Assembly (NCBI GenBank): GCA_964651095.1 | Contig: CAZYWO010000076.1 | Location: 1 to 9,582, forward strand | DNA length: 9,582 nucleotides | Reading direction: 5' to 3' | From: SUG1106 sp964651095 | GTDB lineage: Bacteria > Bacillota > Clostridia > Peptostreptococcales > Anaerovoracaceae | Shown here: positions 1-6,375 of the stretch, piece after piece | Numbering within the stretch: the stretch's first letter is position 1 | Layout of the letters: every line of letters begins with the position of its first letter | Notes under the pieces: generated by a model | Database searches by the model: none | What the model was told of the DNA's origin: nothing | The model's input: only the letters and a program-made list of their open reading frames with translations | Position numbers and translations under genes: made by a program

Positions 1-180
1 AAATAACAGCGATGGGAAGCCGTGTTCCGGCGTGAGAGGAAGCCATCAAGCTTCGACCGACAATCTCAATGCAGTTGAGTCCATGAGATTTAATCATAAG
101 ATTAAATCGGTATGCTCAACGCCGCATATTTTATGAGAGCGTTGCTGTTATTGCCGTTCTCAGTGAAAATCGAAGGAGAA
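1..180 (+). promoter_or_regulatory. Structured 5' leader of the thi operon, unassigned candidate riboswitch
   Basis: Seen directly: 2-10 (aataacagc) pairs perfectly with 144-152 (gctgttatt), closing a multi-branched fold. Inside it are GATGG/CCATC (11-15/44-48), GTTGAG/CTCAAC (74-79/115-120), and a perfect 9-bp hairpin with loop ATAA (about 87-108, arms gatttaatc and gattaaatc). Downstream, TTCTC (157-161) can pair with GAGAA (176-180), which covers part of the AAGGAG ribosome binding site of thiW (173-178). Alternatively 134-141 can pair with 155-162 (8 bp, one G-U), which would free that site and compete with the closing stem. Known: thi operons of Firmicutes usually carry a TPP riboswitch, but the CUGAGA and GCGUAGGGA-like boxes are absent. 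Inferred: a cis-regulatory RNA acting on translation. The class is unknown, and the 5' end may extend beyond the window. Confidence 0.5.
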
Positions 181-185
181 ATTAA

Positions 186-770
186 ATGAAAACAGACAAA
201 GAAACTAAACCGGCATCTAATTCGCACGCAAAGTATGTGGAAGATTCCTTAAAAAAAACAACGATAAATCAAACTAAGAGAATTTGCATTGCCGGAATCT
301 TATGCGCAGTGGCAGTAGTGGGCAGCATGTTTTATGTCCCCGTTTTCGCCAGCAAATGCGCCCCTGTGCAGCACATGGTAAATATTCTCTGTGCAGTTAC
401 GATTGGACCGGCTTACGGTGTAGGCGTTGCATTTACAGCAAGCCTTATCAGAAACCTTTTAGGATTGGGAAGTCTCATGGCATTTCCGGGGAGTATGTTT
501 GGAGCTTTGCTTTGTGGAATTATGTATTGTAAAACTAAAAATGTACCTGCGGCGATTCTTGCTGAAGTCTTTGGTACGTCAATTTTAGGAGGACTTTGCG
601 CCTATCCCGTTGCAATTCTGCTTATGGGTCAAAGCGCAGCCGAGGTAGCATTTTACGCTTATATAATTCCATTCTTTATTTCCACGGCAGGCGGAGCGAT
701 TCTGTCCGCGATTCTGATTGGAGCCCTGAAGAAAACAGGTATATTGACAAGTATCCTGAATAAAAAATAA
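186..770 (+). CDS. thiW: ThiW, ECF transporter substrate-binding membrane subunit for a thiazole precursor
   Basis: This is an integral membrane S component of an energy-coupling factor transporter, thought to take up hydroxyethylthiazole. It should work with shared EcfA, EcfA' and EcfT subunits, none of which are in the window. It has 194 residues: a hydrophilic, basic stretch (1-32) longer than I expect for the family, then about five or six hydrophobic segments. Family signatures are KCAPVQHMVN (57-66), a segment containing RNLLG (89-93) and AFPGSMFGAL (99-108). The start is ATG with GAAGGAG ending 7 bases upstream. It is the first gene of the operon and is followed by thiM, the kinase for the imported thiazole, which supports the substrate assignment. 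The substrate is inferred from context and family; no ligand site can be read from sequence. Confidence 0.93.
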   Translation: MKTDKETKPASNSHAKYVEDSLKKTTINQTKRICIAGILCAVAVVGSMFYVPVFASKCAPVQHMVNILCAVTIGPAYGVGVAFTASLIRNLLGLGSLMAFPGSMFGALLCGIMYCKTKNVPAAILAEVFGTSILGGLCAYPVAILLMGQSAAEVAFYAYIIPFFISTAGGAILSAILIGALKKTGILTSILNKK

Positions 771-908
771 CTGAATTTTACATAAAAGCGTGGTGTATGA
801 GGTTGCCACTATGGCCAATTGCCGGCTGATGAGGGGAAAGCGGTCTTTGTGGCTGGCAGATACAATGCACACAGCGCGCATACACAATTAAAATAAAGGA
901 GAATAACC
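771..908 (+). other. thiW-thiM intergenic region with possible RNA structure
   Basis: This gap is unusually long for an operon and contains no credible gene. The RNA could fold: GCCAC (805-809) pairs with GTGGC (849-853), TGTAT (794-798) with ATACA (860-864), and CCG (822-824) with CGG (841-843). A ribosome binding site AAAGGAG (895-901) lies 7 bases before thiM. No intrinsic terminator is seen, so read-through from thiW to thiM is expected. The structure could tune thiM translation or processing, but the stems are short and imperfect. Confidence 0.3.
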
Positions 909-1730
909 ATGTTGAAAGATATACTTAAAAACGTCAGAGAAAAACAACCTCTGATTCATAATATAACTAACTATGTAACAGTAAATGATTGCGCCAACAT
1001 TTTGCTGGCTTGCGGAGGTTCGCCCATCATGTCCGACGACATTGATGAGGTAGAAGAGATTACAAGCATTTGCGGCGGATTGAATATAAACATCGGCACC
1101 TTAAATCAAAGAACTATTCCTGCAATGCTTAAAGCAGGCAGGAAAGCAAACGAACTGGAACATCCCGTTGTTCTGGATCCGGTAGGAGCAGGCGCATCCA
1201 CACTTAGAACTAAAACAGCATTTCAACTTATGGATAAGGTTAAGTTTTCCGTTATAAGAGGTAATATTTCTGAAATTAAAACTCTTGCTACTGGTAGCGG
1301 TACTACTAAGGGGGTGGATGCGGATATAGCCGATAGCGTAACGAAAGAAACGCTAAAGCAGGCGGTAGAATTTGCTAAAGCATTTGCCGCTAAAACCGGC
1401 GCGGTAGTTGCCATTACCGGAGCTATAGATATTGTAGCTGATGAGAGAAAGGCTTATTGCATATTCAACGGACATCCGATGATGAGCGCTATAACGGGTA
1501 CAGGATGTCAGTTATCCGCTCTTACGGCAGCCTATATAACTGCCAATCCGGGCAAAGAGCTGGAGGCTGCTGCTGCAGCCGTATGCGCAATGGGCGTATG
1601 CGGAGAAATAGCTTACGAGAGACTTTGCGAAAAAGACGGAAATTCAAGCTACAGAAATTATATTATCGATGCGGTATATAATCTTGACGGTGAGACTCTT
1701 GAGAACCGCGCCAAATACGAAATAATGTAG
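909..1730 (+). CDS. thiM: ThiM, hydroxyethylthiazole kinase
   Basis: This cytoplasmic ribokinase-fold enzyme uses ATP to phosphorylate 4-methyl-5-(2-hydroxyethyl)thiazole, making the thiazole phosphate substrate of ThiE. Its 273 residues match the family length. Visible signatures are HNITN (17-21), GGSPIMS (36-42), DPVGAGAS (90-97), RGNISEI (118-124) and the catalytic-loop motif TGTGC (196-200), whose Cys200 corresponds to the family's active-site cysteine. The ATG start is well placed 7 bases after AAAGGAG. It lies between the presumed thiazole importer thiW and thiE, as expected for a salvage route. No sign of truncation or damage is visible. Confidence 0.97.
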   Translation: MLKDILKNVREKQPLIHNITNYVTVNDCANILLACGGSPIMSDDIDEVEEITSICGGLNINIGTLNQRTIPAMLKAGRKANELEHPVVLDPVGAGASTLRTKTAFQLMDKVKFSVIRGNISEIKTLATGSGTTKGVDADIADSVTKETLKQAVEFAKAFAAKTGAVVAITGAIDIVADERKAYCIFNGHPMMSAITGTGCQLSALTAAYITANPGKELEAAAAAVCAMGVCGEIAYERLCEKDGNSSYRNYIIDAVYNLDGETLENRAKYEIM

Positions 1731-1816
1731 GCTTGATACAGGCTTAATACGGGAAACAGTATAAACGGAATACAAAAATTAATGTAGATCGAACGCAGAC
1801 GGAAGGACAATTTATT

Positions 1817-2473
1817 ATGAAATGCGAAAAAGAATCGATGCTTCTGTACGCAGTTACAGACAGAAGCTGGACAGGCAAGCAGACATTACTTCAGCAAGTT
1901 GAGTCCGCCATTCAAGGCGGGGCAACCTGTATACAGCTTCGCGAAAAAGAGCTTGATGAGGAAACTTTCCTTGGCGAAGCCATTGAAATGAAGAAACTGT
2001 GCAGTAAATACCATGTTCCATTCATCATAAACGATAACGTGGATATTGCAATAAAATGCAATGCAGACGGAATACACGTAGGTCAAAGCGATATGGAAGC
2101 AGGAAATGTGCGTGCCCTTGCAGGTGATGAAATGATAATCGGCGTATCGGCGCAGACCGTAGAGCAGGCTCTTGCAGCGCAGGAGGCAGGAGCTGATTAT
2201 TTAGGCGTGGGAGCGGTGTTTTCCACAACGACTAAACTTGATGCCAGCGATGTCAGCCGTGAATGTCTGAAAGAAATTTGCGATGCGGTTAATATCCCTG
2301 TAGTGGCAATCGGAGGCATTAATAAGGATAATATACTGGAACTTTCGGGCTCAGGCATATGCGGAGTGGCGCTGGTTTCCGCCATATTTGCCGCTGAAGA
2401 TATACAGAAAGAATGTGCTGAGCTTAGGAAACTTTCAAGTCGGATGATTAAGAGATTAGCAAGAAATGATTAA
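1817..2473 (+). CDS. thiE: ThiE, thiamine-phosphate synthase
   Basis: This cytoplasmic TIM-barrel enzyme joins HMP diphosphate and thiazole phosphate to give thiamine monophosphate. Its 218 residues are the usual length. Conserved elements appear in order: YAVTD (11-15), QLREK (40-44), the NDN metal and diphosphate region (72-74), DGIHVGQSD (84-92), VFSTTTK (134-140), where TTTK binds diphosphate, and AIGGI (164-168) near the C-terminal phosphate-binding loop. The chosen ATG has GGAAGGA about 9 bases upstream; Met8 is possible but lacks a comparable site. The last 8 bases overlap the start of the HAD gene, indicating translational coupling of the monophosphate-making enzyme to the phosphatase. 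The 86 bases between thiM and thiE show no clear structure. Confidence 0.97.
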   Translation: MKCEKESMLLYAVTDRSWTGKQTLLQQVESAIQGGATCIQLREKELDEETFLGEAIEMKKLCSKYHVPFIINDNVDIAIKCNADGIHVGQSDMEAGNVRALAGDEMIIGVSAQTVEQALAAQEAGADYLGVGAVFSTTTKLDASDVSRECLKEICDAVNIPVVAIGGINKDNILELSGSGICGVALVSAIFAAEDIQKECAELRKLSSRMIKRLARND

Positions 2474-3125
2474 AGGAGCAATTTTTGACTTAGACGGAAC
2501 CCTTCTTGATTCTATGGCAATTTGGGATACCATCGGAGAGGACTATTTACATTCCTTAGGCTTAGAACCGAAAGAAGATTTAAAAGAAACATTTAAAAAC
2601 TTTAGCATGCATCAGTCTGCAAAGTATTATCAAAACAATTACGGCGTTAATCTGTCTGTAGATGAGATTATAGGCGGAGTTAATAAGCTGATCGAAAATT
2701 ATTATATAAATGAAGTCTCATTGAAACCGCATGTCATCGGTTTTTTACAGCAGCTAGAGGCAAGAAAGGTAAAAATGTGCGTTGCCACTGTAACCGACGG
2801 CCGTTTGGCAGAGGCAGCGTTAAAACGATGCGGAGCATATGGGTACTTTTCTGAAATTTTTACATGCGCAGACACGGGAGGCAGTAAGGAAACTCCTTAC
2901 ATTTACAGAAATGCGCTGGCTCATCTTGGCACGCATAAAAATGAAACTGTTGTATTTGAAGATACGCTGATGGCATTGCAGACAGCAAAGCAAGACGGCT
3001 TTATAACAGCAGCCGTTTACGATGAACATGAGGAACGTCAGAAAGAAATTAAAGAGTTTGCCGACTTTTATTTAACTGACTACCGGAAATTTGAAAACTT
3101 TTGGAAGTTCGCTTCGTCGTTTTAA
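2466..3125 (+). CDS. HAD-superfamily phosphatase, candidate thiamine-monophosphate phosphatase
   Basis: This is a HAD subfamily IA phosphatase (beta-phosphoglucomutase/Gph-like) of 219 residues. Motif I is FDLDGTLLDS with nucleophile Asp8 and acid/base Asp10. A helical cap spans roughly 15-85. Motif II is ATVTD (107-111), motif III is probably Lys141 in GGSKETP, and motif IV is VFEDT with Glu165 and Asp166. All catalytic positions are present. The start overlaps the end of thiE by 8 bases. Known: ThiN needs free thiamine, whereas ThiE yields thiamine monophosphate, and HAD enzymes fill this step in other organisms such as plant TH2. Inferred: this protein dephosphorylates thiamine monophosphate, because the operon has thiN but no thiL. 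A general sugar-phosphate or HMP-phosphate phosphatase remains possible; sequence alone does not settle the substrate. Confidence 0.85.
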   Translation: MIKGAIFDLDGTLLDSMAIWDTIGEDYLHSLGLEPKEDLKETFKNFSMHQSAKYYQNNYGVNLSVDEIIGGVNKLIENYYINEVSLKPHVIGFLQQLEARKVKMCVATVTDGRLAEAALKRCGAYGYFSEIFTCADTGGSKETPYIYRNALAHLGTHKNETVVFEDTLMALQTAKQDGFITAAVYDEHEERQKEIKEFADFYLTDYRKFENFWKFASSF

Positions 3126-3134
3126 TTGAAGAAT

Positions 3135-3162
3135 TTGATAAAAGTCGAAAAGATTCTGTAAT
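3135..3162 (+). promoter_or_regulatory. Possible internal sigma-A promoter before thiD
   Basis: TTGATA (3135-3140) and TGTAAT (3157-3162) each match the vegetative consensus at 5 of 6 bases and are separated by 16 bases. They lie directly after the HAD stop codon, in a gap of almost 200 bases before thiD. This could give thiD, cytX and thiN their own transcript. The region is A+T rich, so chance matches are likely. Confidence 0.35.
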
Positions 3163-3248
3163 GCGTTATAAAATTTATAAGCTTTATCGGAAATTTTTGC
3201 GGGACTTGATTATGGGATTCTTAAAAACAATTTAACGCGAAGCCTTCA

Positions 3249-3281
3249 AGCGGCAGACCGGGGGCACCACTCTTTGCCGCT
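3249..3281 (+). other. GC-rich hairpin in the thiD leader
   Basis: AGCGGCA (3249-3255) pairs perfectly with TGCCGCT (3275-3281), and the stem extends inward by GA/TC past a TT bulge. The 13-base loop is G/C rich. The bases after the stem are ATATAAAAATA with no T run, so this is not an ordinary intrinsic terminator. It sits 24 bases before the thiD ribosome binding site AAAAGGAG (3305-3312) and may be an attenuating or RNA-stability element. Confidence 0.35.
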
Positions 3282-3322
3282 ATATAAAAATAATGCAATA
3301 ATCGAAAAGGAGAAATAAAACG

Positions 3323-4129
3323 ATGAAAACAGCATTATCAATCGCAGGCAGCGATTCCTGCGGAGGCGCCGGCATTCAGGCAGACATTAAAACCATGACG
3401 ATGAATGGTGTTTACGCAATGAGTGCGATAACCGCGCTTACAGCACAAAACACGACCGGCGTTACAGATATTTTGGAGGCGTCTCCGGAATTTTTAAAAA
3501 AGCAAATTGACGCAGTATTTGAGGACATCTATCCGGATGCAGTCAAGATTGGGATGGTATCATCGTCAGAACTTATAGAGGCGATAGCCGAAAGACTCAA
3601 ATGCTACGAGGCAAAAAACATTGTGGTTGACCCGGTTATGGTGGCTACAAGCGGTTCAAAACTGATGAAAACCGACGCCGTCTCTACCCTTATTGAAGAA
3701 CTTTTGCCTATTGCAACAATAGTTACACCTAATATACCGGAAGCGGAAATTTTATCCGGAATATCCATTGCAGATAAAGATGATATTCTAAGGGCTGCGA
3801 AACAGATTGGAGACAGCTATGGCTGCGCCGTGCTTCTTAAGGGCGGTCACAGCATCAACGATGCAAACGACCTTTTATATGCAGACGGCGAGTATAGATG
3901 GTTTGAAGGCAAGCGCATTGACAATTCCAACACCCACGGTACCGGCTGCACTTTATCGAGCGCCATAGCCTCTAATCTTGCAAAGGGATTTGATCTTGAA
4001 GAATCTGTTGCCAGATCCAAGGCATATATATCCGGAGCCTTGGCTGCAATGTTGAATCTGGGTAAAGGCTCAGGTCCTATGAAACACTCGTTTGATCTAT
4101 GCGGCGAGTTCGCAAAGGAGGCTGAGTAA
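3323..4129 (+). CDS. thiD: ThiD, hydroxymethylpyrimidine / phosphomethylpyrimidine kinase
   Basis: This cytoplasmic ribokinase-family enzyme phosphorylates HMP twice (HMP to HMP-P to HMP-PP), making the pyrimidine substrate of ThiE. Its 268 residues are full length. Signatures are the N-terminal glycine-rich GSDSCGGAGIQAD (9-21), VVDPVM (101-106), TPNIPEAEIL (135-144), LLKGGH (171-176) and the anion-hole and catalytic motif HGTGC (205-209) with Cys209. The start is ATG about 10 bases after AAAAGGAG. The stop is a single base away from the cytX start, so HMP kinase and the presumed HMP carrier are tightly coupled. A separate pyridoxal kinase role is unlikely given this context. Confidence 0.97.
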   Translation: MKTALSIAGSDSCGGAGIQADIKTMTMNGVYAMSAITALTAQNTTGVTDILEASPEFLKKQIDAVFEDIYPDAVKIGMVSSSELIEAIAERLKCYEAKNIVVDPVMVATSGSKLMKTDAVSTLIEELLPIATIVTPNIPEAEILSGISIADKDDILRAAKQIGDSYGCAVLLKGGHSINDANDLLYADGEYRWFEGKRIDNSNTHGTGCTLSSAIASNLAKGFDLEESVARSKAYISGALAAMLNLGKGSGPMKHSFDLCGEFAKEAE

Positions 4130-4130
4130 G

Positions 4131-5303
4131 ATGCAGGAAAGGCGTACTACAGTTTTTGAGAACGGATTAATATGGTTTGGAGCTGCCGTATCTATTGCAG
4201 AGATTTTGACAGGCACCTATTTTGCGCCATTAGGTTTTGGTAAAGGCGTGGCGGCAGTAATAATAGGTCACATAATAGGATGCGCCATGTTATTTGCAGC
4301 AGGGCTGATCGGCGGTAAGACCCGCAAAAGCGCCATGGAAACAGTAAAAATGAGTTTTGGACAAAAAGGCAGCCTACTTTTTGTTTGTTTAAATATACTC
4401 CAACTTGTAGGCTGGACAGGAATAATGATTTACGACGGCGCACTTGCCGCAAACGGCGTATGGGATACAGGAGAATGGATTTGGTGTTTGGTAATCGGCG
4501 GACTTATCATTCTTTGGATCCTGATTGGAATCGAAAATTTGGGAAAAGTGAACACAGTTGCTATGGCTGCGTTATTTATCCTGACTATCGTACTTAGCTT
4601 TGTTATCTTTGGAGAAGGCAAAATGCAGAGCTTCCACGAAGAAACCATGAGTTTCGGAGCCGCTGTGGAATTGTCTGTTGCAATGCCGCTGTCGTGGCTT
4701 CCTCTTATCAGCGACTATACCAGAGAGGCGAAACAGCCGGTTAAGGCGACTTTCACAAGCGCAGTTGTCTATGGAATCGTGAGTTGCTGGATGTACATAA
4801 TAGGCATGGGCGCAGCCATATTTACAGCCGAATCTGATATAGCCAAAATAATGGTTAAAGCAGGGCTGGGCATCGCCGGACTTTTAATTATAGTTTTCTC
4901 CACGGTTACGACCACTTTCCTTGACGCTTATTCTGCCGGCATTTCCAGCGAATCGGTATCCTCGAAGATAAATGGCAAATGGATGGCTGTGGGCGCTGCG
5001 GTCGTAGGAACAGCCGGAGCTATATTGTTCCCTATAGAAGACATTACTGATTTCTTATATCTTATAGGTTCGGTATTCGCGCCTATGATTGCAATACAAA
5101 TCGGTGATTTCTTTATCTTGAAGAGGGACAGCAGCGAAGGTTCCTTCGATGTACAAAATCTAATAATCTGGCTTATTGGTTTTGCAATTTACCGCATACT
5201 CATGAATGTAGATATTATTGTCGGAAATACTTTGCCTGATATGGCGATTACTATTATAATTTGTATCGGGGCAGATAAATTTAGACGGAGTGTGAAAAAG
5301 TGA
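4131..5303 (+). CDS. cytX: CytX, probable hydroxymethylpyrimidine transporter (NCS1 family)
   Basis: This polytopic membrane carrier of the nucleobase:cation symporter-1 family should import hydroxymethylpyrimidine for ThiD. From the ATG at 4131 it has 390 residues with about twelve hydrophobic segments. The N-terminal region is typical of CytX, including NGLIWFGAAVSIAEILTG (11-28) and APLGFGKG (32-39). I chose ATG 4131 because AAAGGAGG (4114-4121) lies 9 bases upstream; an in-frame TTG at 4092 would add 13 polar residues inside the thiD coding sequence and has no ribosome binding site. Only one base separates it from thiD, and it overlaps thiN by 4 bases (GTGA). The HMP substrate follows from family knowledge and operon position. 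Related NCS1 members carry cytosine or allantoin. Confidence 0.93.
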   Translation: MQERRTTVFENGLIWFGAAVSIAEILTGTYFAPLGFGKGVAAVIIGHIIGCAMLFAAGLIGGKTRKSAMETVKMSFGQKGSLLFVCLNILQLVGWTGIMIYDGALAANGVWDTGEWIWCLVIGGLIILWILIGIENLGKVNTVAMAALFILTIVLSFVIFGEGKMQSFHEETMSFGAAVELSVAMPLSWLPLISDYTREAKQPVKATFTSAVVYGIVSCWMYIIGMGAAIFTAESDIAKIMVKAGLGIAGLLIIVFSTVTTTFLDAYSAGISSESVSSKINGKWMAVGAAVVGTAGAILFPIEDITDFLYLIGSVFAPMIAIQIGDFFILKRDSSEGSFDVQNLIIWLIGFAIYRILMNVDIIVGNTLPDMAITIIICIGADKFRRSVKK

Positions 5304-5971
5304 AAAGATGTGTGATTATCGGAGGCGCGGAAATCGGCGATTATGAAGCGGTTAGAAAATATCTGCGGGAAGATGACTTTAATATTTTTTGTGACAGCGG
5401 ACTTGCTCATATGGCAGGACTCGGTATTAATGCAGACTTGATTGTAGGAGACTTTGATTCCCATCCCAATCCCCATTTAGATGTGGAAACCATAGTTCTT
5501 CCCTGCGAAAAAGACGATACGGATACGGTGTTCGCTGTAAAGGAGGCGCTCAATAGGGGTTTCGACGATTTTTTGCTCATCGGCGTTATCGGCGCAAGGC
5601 TGGATCATACTCTTGGTAATGTATCAATTCTGTTGATGCTTGATGGTAAAGGAAAGACCGCAAAAATTGTCGATGATTATTCGGAGATGGAAATAGTTTC
5701 GAGAAAGGCTGCTTATATAGACGATTCTTTTGCATATTTTTCTCTGCTGAATGTTTCCGGAAAGGCAAGGGGCATTACTGTTAAAAATGCCAAGTATCCT
5801 TTGAGGGATGCAGAAATCACCTGCGAGTATCAGTATGGCGTGAGCAACGAGGTAACTGCCGGGGCGTTGGCGGAGGTATTTCTTAAAGAGGGCAGACTGC
5901 TTCTTATTAAGGTCAGAAAAAATGAACCGCATGAAAAAATGCTGTTTGAAGATTATCAAATAAAATATTGA
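5300..5971 (+). CDS. thiN: ThiN, thiamine diphosphokinase
   Basis: This cytoplasmic enzyme transfers diphosphate from ATP to free thiamine, giving the cofactor thiamine diphosphate. Its 223 residues include all the family blocks: CDSG (31-34), IVGDFDS (48-54), KDDTD (71-75), and GARLDHTLGN (98-107), which carry the metal, ATP and thiamine contacts. The start is GTG, overlapping the cytX stop (GTGA) and preceded by GGAG (5287-5290) at a 9-base spacing; the next start-like codons are inside conserved sequence. As last gene of the operon it defines the pathway's end as thiamine to ThDP rather than TMP to ThDP, which is why a TMP phosphatase is expected. No terminator follows. Its stop codon overlaps the -35 box of the next promoter. 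Confidence 0.97.
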   Translation: MKRCVIIGGAEIGDYEAVRKYLREDDFNIFCDSGLAHMAGLGINADLIVGDFDSHPNPHLDVETIVLPCEKDDTDTVFAVKEALNRGFDDFLLIGVIGARLDHTLGNVSILLMLDGKGKTAKIVDDYSEMEIVSRKAAYIDDSFAYFSLLNVSGKARGITVKNAKYPLRDAEITCEYQYGVSNEVTAGALAEVFLKEGRLLLIKVRKNEPHEKMLFEDYQIKY

Positions 5972-5996
5972 ACTGCGTACAAATTTGTGCTAGAAT
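5968..5996 (+). promoter_or_regulatory. Extended -10 sigma-A promoter for the riboswitch unit
   Basis: TTGAAC (5968-5973) is followed after exactly 17 bases by TAGAAT (5991-5996), and TGC immediately before it makes an extended -10. Transcription would begin near 6003, about 25 bases before the first stem of the cobalamin riboswitch. The -35 box overlaps the thiN stop codon. This makes the downstream gene its own transcription unit, although read-through from the thi operon is not excluded because no terminator intervenes. Confidence 0.7.
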
Positions 5997-6028
5997 GAAG
6001 AACGTATTAATATGAAAATTAAATAAAG

Positions 6029-6202
6029 ATTTCATGTTCTTCATGTGAAAAACAGTCGCTTGAAGCTAAGATGGAAGCAGGTGAAAAGCCTGCGCGGTCC
6101 CGCCACTGTAAGGAGATAGCCCTGTTCAATATACCACTGTGCATAAACGTATGGGAAGGTGAACCGGGTGATGACAGCCAAGTCAGGAAACATGCATGAA
6201 AT
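6029..6202 (+). ncRNA. Cobalamin (vitamin B12) riboswitch aptamer
   Basis: Conserved blocks appear in order: GGAA followed by the GCAGG/CCTGC stem (6077-6081/6089-6093) with the GTGAAAA loop, CGGTCCCGCC, the GCCACTG box (6102-6108), a variable arm, and CCAAGTCAGGAAAC (6178-6191), which corresponds to the B12-box 3' core. ATTTCATG (6029-6036) pairs with CATGAAAT (6195-6202) as a plausible closing P1 of 8 bp. TTCATG at 6040-6045 is an alternative 5' strand. Adenosyl- or another cobalamin should stabilise the aptamer and lower expression of the downstream gene. Which cobalamin form is preferred cannot be read with confidence. Confidence 0.95.
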
Positions 6203-6282
6203 AATAATTTTCCGGTGTCGGTGAAACGCTTGGAAAAGTTTAATGAAGTTCAATATTATAGATATAAATGCGGCAAATACGG

Positions 6283-6320
6283 GCTGTGGCTTTATCTTTT
6301 AGATAAGGCCGCAGCTTTTT
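6283..6320 (+). terminator. Intrinsic terminator of the cobalamin riboswitch expression platform
   Basis: A 15-bp stem (6283-6297 with 6301-6315, two G-U pairs) with a 3-base TTT loop is followed directly by TTTTT. It lies 80 bases after the aptamer and 53 bases before the next start codon. Transcription should therefore stop here when cobalamin is bound. ACAGCC (6174-6179), next to the aptamer's 3' core, can pair with GGCTGT (6282-6287) in the terminator's 5' arm, a possible antiterminator contact. Another hairpin (TTTTCC 6208-6213 with GGAAAA 6232-6237) lies between them. Confidence 0.9.
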
Positions 6321-6352
6321 GTGTTGGCGTAGATATAAATTTAAAAAATGAA

Positions 6353-6375
6353 AAAGGAAAGGATGATAAAAGTTG
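6353..6375 (+). promoter_or_regulatory. Ribosome binding site deciding a TTG start
   Basis: AAAGGA (6358-6363) precedes TTG 6373 by 9 bases. In-frame TGA and TAA codons at 6364-6369 exclude any longer form, and the N-terminus from TTG is a textbook signal peptide (MKLKVK start). An out-of-frame ATG at 6363 would give only a 12-codon peptide ending at 6401. Confidence 0.75.

Noticed and set aside
1..180. TPP riboswitch upstream of thiW
   Set aside because: Expected from gene content, but neither the CUGAGA box nor the ACC...CUGAUC...GCGUAGGGA-type blocks are present on either strand here.
821..845. Hammerhead-ribozyme-like core (CTGATGA followed by GAAA)
   Set aside because: Only GGG separates CTGATGA (826-832) from GAAA (836-839), so no stem II can form, and the flanking stems do not fit a hammerhead layout.
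3249..3290. Intrinsic terminator before thiD
   Set aside because: The hairpin is real but the following bases are ATATAAAAATA with no U run.
4092..4130. Upstream TTG start for cytX
   Set aside because: It would begin inside thiD without a ribosome binding site, while ATG 4131 is ideally spaced from AAAGGAGG.
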